From: Adiantum capillus-veneris | Taxonomy: Eukaryota > Streptophyta > Polypodiopsida > Polypodiales > Pteridaceae | Reading direction: 5' to 3' | Length of the DNA: 64,000 bases | NCBI GenBank assembly: GCA_014529385.2 | Contig: CM043962.1 | Span: forward strand, 47,301,098 to 47,365,097 | Part shown: positions 33,079 through 44,230 of the stretch, piece by piece | How positions within the stretch are numbered: position 1 is the first letter of the stretch | Layout of the letters: the number at the start of each line of letters is the position of its first letter | Position numbers and translations under genes: made by a program | Notes under the pieces: generated by a model | Databases searched by the model: none | The model's input: only the letters and a program-made list of their open reading frames with translations | Told to the model about the DNA's origin: nothing

Positions 33079-35061
33079 TGCTTTGCCTTTTTTTTTGGGC
33101 TAATGGAAATTACAGAAAAACTCAATAAAATTTTCTAGTGGTGGTTTAAAAATGTTTTCACTCCAATTATTACTACTTTTCTCTAAAATGGGACATCTTG
33201 AAGGCCACTCATTTGAGACTTAAAGTGGTTTGTTTGAACCATGATTGTGTCTTGAGCCTTTTTGACCTGCCCAATTCTTCTGTTTTAGAATTTTTATTGG
33301 TGGAAAACTTTGGATGATGGTAAGTATATGGGTGTGGTCATCAGGGAGTTTTTAATAGGTGGAAGGAGATTTGACTGTGTACTTTTCTTAGTGTCACATT
33401 TAGAAATGCCACAATCAAAGGATATTCGATCTATCATTCCTAGTTTCGCTACACGGTTCAATTGACTTAAGGTTTTGGGACTTTACATGACTAAGAAAAT
33501 ATGTGATTGATGGAAAGAGATAGCGGGTGATACCTTTTTCTTGAAGTTTGTTTTGGGAGTAAAAATGGACATCATTTTGGGGACAAATTTGTAGTGGGAT
33601 CAAGCCAATTAGCCTACTCAGAGAGGCTTTCTCATTGCTTGGGGTCACCCAACGCAGCACCGTTGAAAATAGATTGTAGCTTGCTTTCTTTCATAAAATG
33701 GTACTTTTTCTAGAGAAACTGATCGCTTGAAATTTAACCATTTTCAAAGGCTTTGTTCTTGATTGTGTTTTGCTTTTGCCTTCTCTTTGACTTACATGCT
33801 TTGTTGGTGAGGTGAAGCCATTTTCTACAAGCACAAATGGTCCATTCTAATCAACTCCTTTCTATAGAGCATACTTAAGATGGACTTATTATGCTCCATA
33901 GGGATATATTGCTTGGGATAGAAAAAATACCTTTGTGGACAAGGATTATATGCATGTGAGTGAAGCCAAATCTAAATTTTCCACTTTACACTAATTTTGT
34001 CCTCAATGTGGTTTCATGGGTGCTCCAAGCAAGACATCAATGCAACTAGGTAACTAGTGAAGAGATGGAGCAAGGGAATGATTGTTGTGAGCTTAATGTG
34101 TAAATTCATGGTTCTTAGTAATAGCAATTGTCATAATGACGAGCCTACACAAGTTCTTTTGTATAGTGATGATTGCGTGAGTGCTTGGCTTGGAGCTCTC
34201 TATGCTATTTGAAAGGCAGGCTTTGTTCAAGCTTTGTATTATCTTATGCTTGACAGATATGAATTGCAATTCTTCCAATGCTAAAGAAGGATACATTAAC
34301 ACGGTTAATTGCATTGGTTCTCGTACATTGACACAACAAATTATTATGAGCTAATTTCAGACTACAAGCTGAACTACTCTTTTAAAGAGGATTGAAGGCC
34401 ATAAGGCCGCTATTGCATGTTCCCCCCCTTCAATTTGCATTTTGTAACTTTGACTACATAGTAAAGTTTCTTTCATTGTTGTTGAAATCCTTATATTATG
34501 TGAGGCAAGCCTTCATCATTTGTTTGTACTTTCAACATTGTGGCATAAGGTTTAACAGCAAGAGATGCAAGGGCATGTGAAATGTAGAGGGGAAATGCCA
34601 AGCCTTTTGCCAGCTTCCATGGCTGATGCAAGTTGTCGAATATGAAGCTAATTTATTAGAATGAAGAATCCACCATTGAATGAAGCCTATACAATACATA
34701 CGCATCACAAGGTCTTTCAACCAATGAAAAGCTACAGAGCTGTGCCTTCCTACTACCACAACATTGGTTATCACATGGAAGTGCTCCCGATGGGAATGGT
34801 GGATCTAGCAAGAAAATTGAAAAATATTGCCAATTTTGGTTGAGCTCAAGCTCAATCCACTTGCAAAGTGCCAAAATACTTTGTCTAATTTGTGGCTACA
34901 TGTACGTCATTTCATAATGGCGTAGATAGTTTCATGAACATTGGTCATAATTGCACTCATTCCTAGGGTAATTTGACCCTTCCAGTGATGGTTCAAAGTT
35001 TCCAATTTTGCTTAATTACCTTCTGGCTCGAATTGTTTCACTTCAAACATTTTTTCATCAT

Positions 35062-35121
35062 ACAAAGGTGTATCACTCCTAGCTATGTGATACAAAGGTG
35101 TATCACTCCTAGCTATGTGTT
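35062..35121. repeat. 30 bp tandem duplication
   Basis: Two copies in direct succession of a 30 bp unit with TACAAAGGTGTATCACTCCT. Confidence 0.9.
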
Positions 35122-35659
35122 GCACATGCTGTACACAATATTTGAGCTGGATGAAGCATCAAGTTGTTTCACACTATATTTTCTTTTTGAGCCCCCTTAA
35201 ACTAAGTTTTTTTGACTCATAGCACATTCTTGATAGCTTTTTGGTTCCCATTTCAAAGATGCTTGCTTGACCTTTTGTTCGTGCAACTTAATTGTGTGTT
35301 TGCTAGCTTCATCTACTTTCTTAGTCTTACTTACCTAATTCCCTCTATTCTTCGGTCTTTCTTGCCTTTTTCATGGATTTTAGTACTACTATTCATATTT
35401 AAAAGGTGGTGGTCTCAACTTTGCTAAAAAGAATGCGTGGTGCTGTGTTGAGAACAACATAATGCAAGCCTTGAAAAGTGCAAGGCTCCATTATTGCAAG
35501 AAATGATATGATACATGCAAAGAGGAGATTAGGAAAAGGTCTCGGGCTATCAATCACAAGGTTAAACTAGCCATACCAAGTGCATTAAGTTTTTTTAATG
35601 CATGTGGGCATAAAGCAACATAGGAAATGATAGATGTTCTTGTACATCGTGTCAAATTA

Positions 35660-35664
<5 letters not shown>

Positions 35665-35706
<42 letters not shown>
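35665..35706. repeat. (TC)n microsatellite
   Basis: About 40 bp of TC repeats. Confidence 0.95.
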
Positions 35707-35708
<2 letters not shown>

Positions 35709-36211
35709 CTCCTTTTTGGCTTTCTAAAAGAAGCCTTAGTGTTGAGTCGAGTTAGGCATCCTTCCAATGTTTTCAATGCCAGCGATGGAGACTCATCTTA
35801 AATGTTGATGGAGTTTGTCAAATGGGTCCCTTTCATTTCATAGCCTTACAGGGCTTTTTAAGACTTTGCCTTGTTTTTTTTTTTGTCCTTGCTCATCTTA
35901 TATTATTTTCAACATGAACACACAATTTATACTTGTTCTTTTTTTTATAGGATGAGACTACATTGCTTTTATTTTGTGTACCTTCTTATTTCTAAAGCTT
36001 TTAAAGAGTAAAGAGCTTTTTTCACAAGAACAAGCGATTGTGACTCTCTCTCTCTCTTTCTATATATATATATATATATAGTATTTTTATTTCCCTCATA
36101 TCTTGATTTCCTTTTTGAAAAGCCATCGTGAAATCTCACCTTGTTTTTAATGTGTCGCTTGAAACAAGGTGAATTACACAACAAGGTTGGAAAAAACAAC
36201 AAAAACATTTT

Positions 36212-36800
36212 GCAATACTCACCTATCTATGTTGTAAGGATCTCTTAAAACTTGTCTTTCCCCAAATATTGAGCCTGGGTTGATCTAGTGTATGAGATTC
36301 ACGATTTTTTAGTAAGACCGTTCTCTTACACACATGGTCACTTGCTCTAGTGACTTCCTCATAAGTGCTCGCACACACACATGCACATAAGTGCACGCAC
36401 ACAATTCTCACCTATCTATCTTGTAAGGATCTCTTAAAACTCACCTTTCCTCAAATATTGAGCCTGGGTTGATCTTGTGTATGTTAATGTACAGATTCAC
36501 AATTTCTTAGTAAGACCATTCTCTTACATACACATGGTTATTTGCTCTAGTGGGTTCCTCATATGTGCACGCAAGCGCGCGCGCACACACATGCACACAT
36601 GCAATACTCACCTATCATCTTGTAAGGATCTCTTATAACTTGTCGTTCCTCAAATATTGAGCCTGGGTCGATCTAGTGTATTTTAATGTACAAATTCACG
36701 ATTTCTTAGTAAGACCATTCTCTCACACACATGGTCACTTGCTCTAGTGAGTTCCTCATAAGTGCACGCGCGTGTGTGCGCACACACACACACACACACA
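36212..36800. repeat. Three-unit tandem repeat, about 195 bp period
   Basis: Units begin near 36212, 36408 and 36604 with ACTCACCTAT and contain GTAAGGATCTCTTA, AAATATTGAGCCTGGG and TTAGTAAGACC, each ending in a CA/GC-rich run (CACGCACACACA type). The last ends with a (CA)n tract at about 36780-36800. Confidence 0.92.
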
Positions 36801-37740
36801 TGTTGGATATGCTTTTCATTATTATTTGCAGTGTGCTATCCCCAACTCTTACACTTTATGTTCCCGTCTAGTTTGCGCACTCTTAATTCAAGAAAGCGAG
36901 AGCATCAAGCACCATTCTGCGAACTCGATTGCAAGGCCAGATGCCAACTGAGGGTTTTATATATCACTGACTGACGCAAGAGTAGAGGACCAAGAAAAGA
37001 AGCCATGGAAAAACCACAAAAAGAATACTACGCTTTGACTAAGAAGGCCACCACCATCAGTAACTCTTATACAATTCAACCTTCCAACAATAGAAGGGAT
37101 TGGACAGAAAACATGCGTCATCATTGTTTGTTTCCATGTGTTGAAACAAGACTTCAACCTATAGTATGACCCTCCTCACTACCACAGGCATATGGGGGTG
37201 AGATCTAGGGCCCCTATTAATCCACATGATATAGATCTTGTTGCCGAAAGTAACCCAGGGTACGAGATTATTTCTGTTTGTGGGAACTGATAAAATCATT
37301 AAGTAGACTGCAAGGTTCCTTAAGGTCAAACAGACCATAAAGTGATTACTAACCACAAATCTAGAACTACTAAATGATGGTTATCGAGAGTTGGGTGCTA
37401 GTGTCCTTTGCAAACTAGGACAAAATAACTTCTCAGAAGTTCTAGGCTTGCCCATGCCCTGGATGAGTGCTTGTCCCATGAAAGACTTAACAATACAGAT
37501 GAAGCCATCAATGGCTACATGGTAGCCAAGAGACATCCTCATTCTACAAACCTCGAGAGTTGGAACTTGGAGGCAAGGGAGCCATTCTGACCATTATGTG
37601 CTCGAGCATTCTCTCTTTCTTCCTTTCGTGGTAAGCCCCCGTGGCTGTGGACCCAACCTCATGCCTCCAAGGGAGAAGGCTCTTCATGGAGTCATAGCTA
37701 CATTATGCTATATGTAAATACAAACAGGTCTATTTTAAAA
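36801..37740. other. Unassigned spacer
   Basis: No gene or element is recognised between the tandem repeat and the next LINE tail. Confidence 0.4.
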
Positions 37741-38664
37741 ATGAAATGAAATGTTTTATTAAACGTCTTCAAAAGTCCAAAATGACCTATGAGACCAAAC
37801 TGATACAATACTTCGTGGATCTAATCCAATGTCTAGGTACAAAAATAAAATGAAGTAAAGTGAAAGACTAAAATTGTCAACAGACTGAAATCATCATCAT
37901 CATCAATGCCCGAGGATGCCCAACATCGGGCGTTGTCCGAGAATGTATTGAATCGGTTGCTGAAGAGCTTCGTCAATGTCTGCCCCTGTAAATAGTCATA
38001 CTGGGCGTCTCCCATATCATGCTAGAATAGTCCAGATCCTCTGATGTAGCCTCCGTTGATGTCATGGTCGCCCTCGTAGACGTGGGCGTCTAGCACTCCC
38101 GAGCTCAATGGCTCTGTCCACTAATATACCTCTGGTATAAGTGGGCTCCGAAGTTTGCCGTGAAGCATGCTCATCTGGCTACCAAGTCCCTGCTCTAAAG
38201 AAGTTAGTGATCTTTCTCTGTGAATGTCTCCCACTTCCTCGTCTCCTCAAGAGACTCCCTGTGTCTACGCAGCTAGCAAAAACAACCCGAGGCATCTCTG
38301 ATCCTGATATCTCATGACTCTAGCCAACGGTCCAAAGCCCTCTCTGAATAGACAGTGAAAGCGGCCTCGTATCTCATAGTATACCGGACAATGACAAATG
38401 TGATGTAACTCTATCTCTGGCTCTATATATCACAACGGGCATATCCTGGCTTCTGTTGGTACTCTCCTAAATCTGTCATTATCAATCTCTAGCTGATGCG
38501 ATGATGTGCGCATCTGACCAATAGCACATCGTATCCCATAGGATAAATGAGACTCCATATAGGCCGGCATGATCACATATCTATCCTCTGTTAGTTGGAG
38601 AAGATGCTCTTTATAGAAAGCCATCTTCGTGCTCAACTCTTGTACCGGCTATATCCATGTGCTT
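37741..38664 (-). mobile_element. LINE copy 3, 3' part, minus strand
   Basis: Family 3' block and tail at 37741-37795, then decayed ORF2 C-terminal coding sequence. 38430-38636 reads KMAFYKEHLLQLTEDRYVI and HLSYGIRCAIGQMRTSSHQL, matching copies 1 and 2. The 5' truncation is near 38664, where it meets a LINE piece in the opposite orientation. Confidence 0.85.
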
Positions 38665-39200
38665 CAAGTCAGGTTGTTTTTGCTAGAGCTGCGCAGACAT
38701 TGGGAGTCTCTTGAGGAGAATAGATAGTGGGAGACATTCATAGAGGGAGATCACTGACTTCTTTAGAGCAGAGACTCGACAGTCACATGATCAAGCTTCA
38801 CAACAGACTTCAGAGTCCACCTATCTGAGAGGTATATTGATTGACAGAGCCATTGAGCTTGGAACGTGGAAGAGCTAGACGCCCACGTCTATGAGGGTCA
38901 CCATGACTTCGACGGAGGCTCTATCAGAGGATTAGGACTATTCTAGCACAACATGGGAGACGTCCGGTACGACTATTTACAAAGGCGGACATTGGCGATG
39001 CTCTTCAACGACCGATGTAGTACATCCTCGGATAGCGCCCGATGCCGGACATCCTTGAACACTGACGTTCATTTTAGCTTTTATCTTACTTCATTTTAGT
39101 TTGTACCCAGACATTGTATTAGATCCACCAGAATTGTATCAGTTTGGTCTCATAGGTCATTTTGGCTTTTTGAAGATGTTTAATATAACATTTTATAACG
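38665..39200 (+). mobile_element. LINE copy 4, 3' part, plus strand
   Basis: The last part of ORF2 (ITDFF-type sequence, GILIDRAIELG near 38840) and the 3' block at 39147-39200. It covers the same segment as copy 3 but inverted, so the two form an inverted repeat with arms of about 400-500 bp. Confidence 0.85.
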
Positions 39201-40250
39201 TCTTCCCTCCCTCAACTGAGCACTGCGGTATAGCGGAGCCTCGGGTCAATATCTTTGATCACGCGGGCTACAATTTGATTCCCGGGCTCTATCGGCCAAG
39301 GTGTGTGCGCAAGGTGTACATTTCTCCTCCAACACGTCGTGGTTGCAGCTATATCGAGCTCACGAGTTGCCACACAACAAAACACCCCCTAGGATGCTGA
39401 AGGCGACTTTCATGCTCACACACAAACGGCTCACAGAGATGGAAAAAGAGATTAAGGAGTGGAAAGCGGAGATGGAAGGCTGGAGGGAGGAAAAGGCAAG
39501 TTCCCTCCAAAAGCAAGCTAGTAAAGATGAACAATGGAAAGGGGAGAAAAAGGACATGCGGGCTGAAATTGACGTACTCAAAGGGGAGGTATCGGCCCTT
39601 AAAAAAGAGCTAGCTGAAGTTAAGACAAGAGGGGAACTCGAAGAAGGAGAAGTTCAGCCCTTAGTGATCGAAGAGCTCAAAGTCATCGAGGAGCAAGTGC
39701 AAGTGATCAAAGAGCATGAGAAGCAACATGAAGCAAAGACGTCTACATGGGTGGAGGTGATCACCAAGACGCACAAGAAGATGGATGAAGCGAAGAAGTA
39801 AATAGAGGTTGCCAAGAAAGGAAAAGGGAAGGAAGCATCAACCCCGGTCCCCCACACCAACCATCATCAACATGACACTAGAGGAGGAACAGGGGAGACG
39901 CTCGCGTGCTGTATATGTGAGAGTTACCGGTCTAAAAGATCGAGATAAAGTCAAGGAAGAAGTAAGGGAGCTCATGGAGTTAATGGGAATAGATAAACCA
40001 ACGCACACAAAGGCATGGAGAGTCGGTAAAAGAAGTGGAGGTGTTGGAGAGACATCGAAGAAATGTGCTCTCATTTTGCGCTTTTGCACTATTGAGGCGA
40101 AGAAAGAGTTTTTGAAGAAAAGACTAGCATATTCATTGGCAATGATCTCACTCTATCATAGCTTGCCCACAAGCAGAAAATTATGCCAGAGATTAGGGCG
40201 GCAAGGGAAAATGGAAAGATAGCCTTCTATTGGCAAATGCGCATAAAACC
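39201..40250 (+). pseudogene. LINE copy 5, 5' end and ORF1
   Basis: It starts directly after the 3' tail of copy 4. The frame 39301-39801 has a long charged coiled-coil segment (EIDVLKGEVSALKKELAEVK, EELKVIEEQVQVIKEHEKQ), then a TAA. A frame change leads to 39809-40222 with YVRVTGLKDRDKVKEEVREL, AWRVGKRSGG and CALILRFCTIEAKKEFLKK, the RRM-like part. It is the same ORF1 design as copy 1 but diverged, so it is probably another subfamily. The RRM-like end decays before the C-terminal domain is complete, and no ORF2 follows directly. Confidence 0.8.
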
Positions 40251-41180
40251 CCCAGAACGCTACATGGTCATTTGAGAAGCCCAACTAGTGGGGTATTACC
40301 ATATGTGCAAAGGGGAGAGAGAGATGCACGGGAGCAAATCATCGCGCTGCATGAGACAAGGGAGAAGGCAAGCTTTCCATTAAAGCTGAAGAACCTGAAA
40401 ATCTACCACAAAGCTTAAAAATTAGCTTTCCCAGCCTCATATTGGGCGCCCCCCCTCTTGGATGAGACCTTCTAGAGTGAGAGTTGACCTGCAGGTTGCT
40501 CTTCTACTGCAATGTGTCGGGTTTTCTCTTTTTGGATTAATTCCTAGTACCCACCAACTTATAAAGTCCTGCCGAGGGGCCTAAATGACTTTAACTGAGC
40601 CTAGCCACTTCTTTACTAGTCAGATTCCAGTGCCGATTGGCCCAACCATCTCGTGGCTGCCTGGCCCTCAAACAAGGCCAGAGTCAATCAGGACCAAAAA
40701 CCGTAAAACAGACTCACAAAGAGACTTTTGGGAGGCCTAAGGGAAATCAAACCACCTAAAAATCAATTAACAACTATCAAGAGGCTGTGAGAGCCCTATG
40801 TGCCAAGTTTCAAGTGATTCTGGGTACATGATCGCGATCCATGATCCCATATCGCAAAAATTGCCCAGATTGATACCAGAGATAGCACCAGCCCTTGAGA
40901 GCATAGTGGTGTTTTCAAAATTAAATTTGGAGTTGGATTGTGCATATTACAAGCAAAATAGCAGTTTGTGTCAAAAATTCGATAAAATTTTGATTCTAGT
41001 AGATTTTGACTTACCCAACGGCTGTAAAGCTATAGCCACCAAGTGAATTTTGTGTAGGATCAGATGGCCGTTTCACACTGACCATGCAATGTCTGGGCAT
41101 TTGTGATTTTAACAAGAGGGTCCCAAAAATCGAATAAAAATCAAGGAAAAGAAACCAGCAAATATATATAGTGGTTGTCA
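40251..41180. other. Unassigned spacer
   Basis: No motif is recognised. One 82-codon open stretch at 40798-41046 has no recognisable domain. Confidence 0.4.
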
Positions 41181-41575
41181 CAATCTCGTGATAGCTAGGG
41201 TTCTGTGTGAGCGCTAAGGTTCCGTGAGAGTGAGTTCTGAGCGTTGAGGTTCTGTGCGAGCAAGGTCTAAGCGACCAGGCTCATTGCACAAGCAGGTTCT
41301 GAGTGAGCGCCAGCAGGTGCTGATAATCATTGAGCGCGAACAAGTTTACTACGCGAGTAGGCTCTGATTTGACGAGTAGGTTTTGTAGCACTTAGCGCCA
41401 ACAAGCTCTGAGCTTCTGAGCGCAAGCAGTCAGCTCATCAACGCGAACAGGTTCCGTCGAGGAGAGTTGCTGGTTTTTTCCATGGGTTACTCATCGTTGA
41501 GCCGCAGTCTTTGAGTGCGAGCAGTTTTTGAGTGCGAGCAGGTGTTGCAGCATTGAGCACCCGCTTTTACATATG
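41181..41575. repeat. Degenerate short repeats (GAGCGCGAACAGGTTCTGAG type)
   Basis: About 390 bp composed of loosely repeated 20-25 bp phrases such as GAGCGCGAACA, GAGTGCGAGCAGGT and GGTTCTGAG. The pattern recalls the degenerate repeats in LTR B, but the sequence is different. Confidence 0.6.
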
Positions 41576-42240
41576 GCCAAGAGAGGGTGAAGTATACAGA
41601 TGCATACACCTATCTTGGGGTAGTCTTCAGTGGACTGGTGCTTTCATTGAGGAGAGCAGCAAAGACTAGATTGACGATAGCTTATGCAGCCTTGGGAGGA
41701 TTGGAGAAGATGTGTTCACAGGTTCAGTTTCAGGAACCTTGAACAAAGCTATGGCTTTTTGACACTCCAGTGGCTTCAGCTATGCTTTATGGGGTTCAGA
41801 CTTGGGGACCCTCAGTGGACCACCATGGAAGATCAGGTAGCACTGATGGATGGAGATGTATGAAGAGGCCTCTAGTCTCTATGATCTCTCGATTGATTCG
41901 GGCTAAGGCCTCAGTGTCACATGAGATTATTCGAGCCGAGCTAGCTGCCCCCCTCTCGTAGTTGAGGGCCTCACTAGATCAGTTTCCTTCATGCATAATT
42001 TATGGGACCTCCCCAGAGATAGATATGCTCGGCTAACCCTTGAGTCATCCCGACATCTAGCACTATTGGGGGACCCAGCATGTTGGTATGGGCAGATGAC
42101 ATCATGATTTCAGTCACATGGCTTCGGCATGGATAGACTGCCTCCATTCCAGTACTCCTTGGATGCACCCTCCCTTTCTCTTACACGGACAGAGATCACT
42201 AGACTTATACGTCAGGATTTGATGCAACTAGATACCTGAA
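41576..42240 (+). pseudogene. LINE copy 6, ORF2 thumb fragment
   Basis: Plus-strand frames read YTDAYTYLGVVFSG, MCSQVQFQEP, KLWLFDTPVASAMLYGVQTW, MISRLIRAKASV and IIRAELAAPL, matching RT-thumb sequence of copies 1 and 2. Several stops. The similarity ends at about 42240. Confidence 0.85.
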
Positions 42241-42566
42241 GCCATAGAAACAGGAAACGGCGTTTTCAGCATGCTGAAATGGGCACATAAGCCGAGGTGA
42301 AACATTGCAACGCCTTGAAATGGGCAGCGTTTGACTCCAGAAAGAAGGCGTTTTTTTTTTCCCAGCGGCAAGCGCAGAGCGTTCAAAACGCTTGGCTGTA
42401 GTTTAATTTGGGGGCTTTAAAAAAAATGTGCCACGTGGCATTTTGATCAGCACACAATATTTCAGCGTGAAAAATATGCGGGCATCCTGTGGGCCTCTCT
42501 CTTCTCTAACACACAAGAACCACACCCAATAACTAAATATGCAATGAATAATTTGAATAGGTAGAT

Positions 42567-42615
<49 letters not shown>

Positions 42616-42655
42616 TTTGTATCAGCTTTCACCCCACCCCTACCCACTATTTTCT
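42241..42655. other. Unrelated segment between LINE parts
   Basis: It has AAACGCTTGG-type phrases, a T-run, an ATGAATAATTTG AT-rich portion and a TC microsatellite (42571-42611). It replaces the LINE sequence expected between copy 6 and the 3' tail, so it is either a separate insertion or marks two different LINEs. Confidence 0.4.
42571..42611. repeat. (TC)n microsatellite
   Basis: About 40 bp of TC repeats. Confidence 0.95.
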
Positions 42656-42790
42656 TTTCAGTTCTTTGTACTTTTTGTACCTAGACCTGGTATTAGATTC
42701 ACCACATGTAAACTTTTGGTCTCATAGGTCATTTTGGCCTTTTGAAGACGTTAATATTACATTTCATTTCTCTCTCTCTCTCTCTCTCTC

Positions 42791-42821
<31 letters not shown>
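42656..42821 (+). mobile_element. LINE 3' tail followed by (TC)n and (TA)n
   Basis: The family 3' block (GGTCTCATAGGTCATTTTGG, TTTTGAAGACGTTAATAT, TACATTTCATTTC) at about 42656-42770 runs directly into a TC tract (42771-42791) and a TA tract (42796-42821). No boundary can be placed between the tail and the TC tract. Confidence 0.85.
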
Positions 42822-42822
<1 letters not shown>

Positions 42823-43169
42823 GGTTGAATAAGCTTGCTGGTGCAAAGAGTGTGTTGCGGACAGGCAGTACATTGAGACAACCCATTGCGAATGTCCGCT
42901 TCCTTTGAAGACCTCTCTTACTCTTGTTGATGCTATCAGGGCATGGACACTTGCTTGCAAGTGTGAACCAATCATCTTTTGGGACGATTGGCAGTGTTTT
43001 ACCAGGAAGAGGCAACAAAGGCGTCTTGCCTCCATTTGGAGGGAGGCAACAGCAACAGAGCAACAACTCCCTCCCAATAGCAATCCACCTCAATAGGATT
43101 GCCAAGGAAGTGGGCAAAGGGCTCTAGGTCGACTTGGTCATGGTGAGAAGAAGTGGAGGTCGAAAGTGT
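42822..43169. other. Unassigned stretch before hAT sequence
   Basis: No motif is recognised. It may be the 5' part of the hAT gene or unrelated. Confidence 0.3.
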
Positions 43170-43280
43170 ATATGATAGTGGTGGTCAAAGAGATGGGCAT
43201 GCCCTTACTGTGACTACAAGAAAACGGGAGGTGCTGATCGGGTGCGAGCTCATTTCTTGCACATTCCATGCCACGACACC
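43170..43280 (+). pseudogene. hAT transposase, BED zinc finger segment
   Basis: Reading the frame of TGCCCTTACTGT gives WSKRWACPYC, then GGADRVRAHFLHIPCHDT. This is the CxxC...HxxH pattern of the BED zinc finger in plant hAT transposases, a DNA-binding domain. The frame is cut exactly here by the copia element at 43281. The codons resume at 48707 with KFCFKVPVEKK. An in-frame stop lies a few codons upstream of the finger, so the gene is decayed. Confidence 0.75.
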
Positions 43281-43392
43281 TATTGGAGCTATATATGGCT
43301 CACTCTACTCAACTTGGTCTCACTTATATGTTTGTATCTTGTTTTCAATATGAATCAGTCTTTGGGAGCGTATATGGTGTGTCTCTTGTCTC

Positions 43393-43446
<54 letters not shown>

Positions 43447-43463
43447 ATCTCTACATCTCAACA
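43281..43463 (+). repeat. Copia 5' LTR
   Basis: 183 bp beginning TATTGGAGC (partner TGTTGGAGC, so the first G is mutated) and ending CTCAACA. It has a TC microsatellite at 43397-43444 that is nearly absent in the 3' LTR. Confidence 0.9.
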
Positions 43464-43475
43464 TGATATCAGAGC
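43464..43475 (+). other. Copia primer-binding site
   Basis: TGATATCAGAGC, one base different from the tRNA-iMet type TGGTATCAGAGC, immediately follows the LTR. Confidence 0.88.
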
Positions 43476-44230
43476 GGTAACGATCACGCGCCGATTTAAT
43501 TCATGGTGACAAAACAGTATGTGTATGCGATTCGCATGTAAGATTCAAAATTGCTACAAATTTTATTTTTGAGCATTGATTCTTGTTAACTGTGGTTGTT
43601 TTGTGTTAAGAAGAATATGATTAGTGTTTTGTGTGGTCTTTATTGCTAATCAATCTAATCGTTGATTACGTTTTCTCGTTATGACACTCTAACTTCATTT
43701 CAATTTTTGGGGGTCTTCTGCTCAAAATTTGGAGAAACGGGAAAAGCGCAATGAAGCGCAGCGCAATGGCAATTTTCATCCAAAATTTGTTCGTCTCCTC
43801 GAGCTCTTCGATTTGAGTTCTAGGTTTGTGTCAATCGGAGTTTGCAACAAAAAGTTATGTTGTTTTTACTACAATTGAGCTTGACGCAGCTTTCTTCGTC
43901 GTGCTTCTTCGTGAAGCGTTCGCTATCGTTTTTCTAATTTTGGCGTTAACTTTTCCGAGAAAATTTAGCTTTTTGCTATTCGTATTGTGGTCGTCAATCT
44001 TGCGTCTCACGCTACTCTATTTTGAGGACTCTTTTATTATTAACGTCTCCTTTACCCTGCCTTTTTTGGGTGACGTCTCTCACATCTTTGGACTTTCTTT
44101 GAGCATCCTTCTTGCGTTTATCGTTGAAAGAACGCAGTTCTCATATTTCTCTCATTCTCAATTGCGGCCTTCACCATATATGGTGTGCAGATTCTGTGAT
44201 CTTATCTTATACGTCTTCTCGCAACAAGAT
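43476..44230 (+). other. Copia leader region
   Basis: About 750 bp between the primer-binding site and the likely gag start. Part of it (from 43826) is open in the gag frame and would encode a very hydrophobic stretch, but it has no domain similarity and is most simply an untranslated leader that lacks stops by chance. Confidence 0.6.

Larger units (their letters stand above)
32863..36211. other. AT-rich intergenic DNA
   Basis: After the helicase gene no transposon protein or gene is recognised for over 3 kb. Open stretches are short and look random. It holds a 30 bp tandem duplication at 35062-35121, a TC microsatellite at 35665-35706, and a TA run near 36061-36080. It may contain the 3' UTR and old unrecognisable insertions. 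Confidence 0.5.

Noticed and set aside
34392-34843. Small open frames in the AT-rich region after the helicase gene
   Set aside because: They are short, have no motif or start context, and no splice-consistent continuation was found.
36212-36800. CRISPR-like array
   Set aside because: The units are long, only three, and diverged with no unique spacers of equal length; the DNA is eukaryotic.
37741-39200. Single LINE with 5' inversion (twin priming)
   Set aside because: Both arms carry their own 3' block and tail and overlap in sequence; twin priming would give one tail and non-overlapping parts.
43826-44230. Hydrophobic open frame before copia gag, looking like a membrane protein
   Set aside because: It lies in the leader of the copia element, has no domain, and is in frame with gag by chance or as an upstream extension; plant copia elements do not usually encode such a protein.
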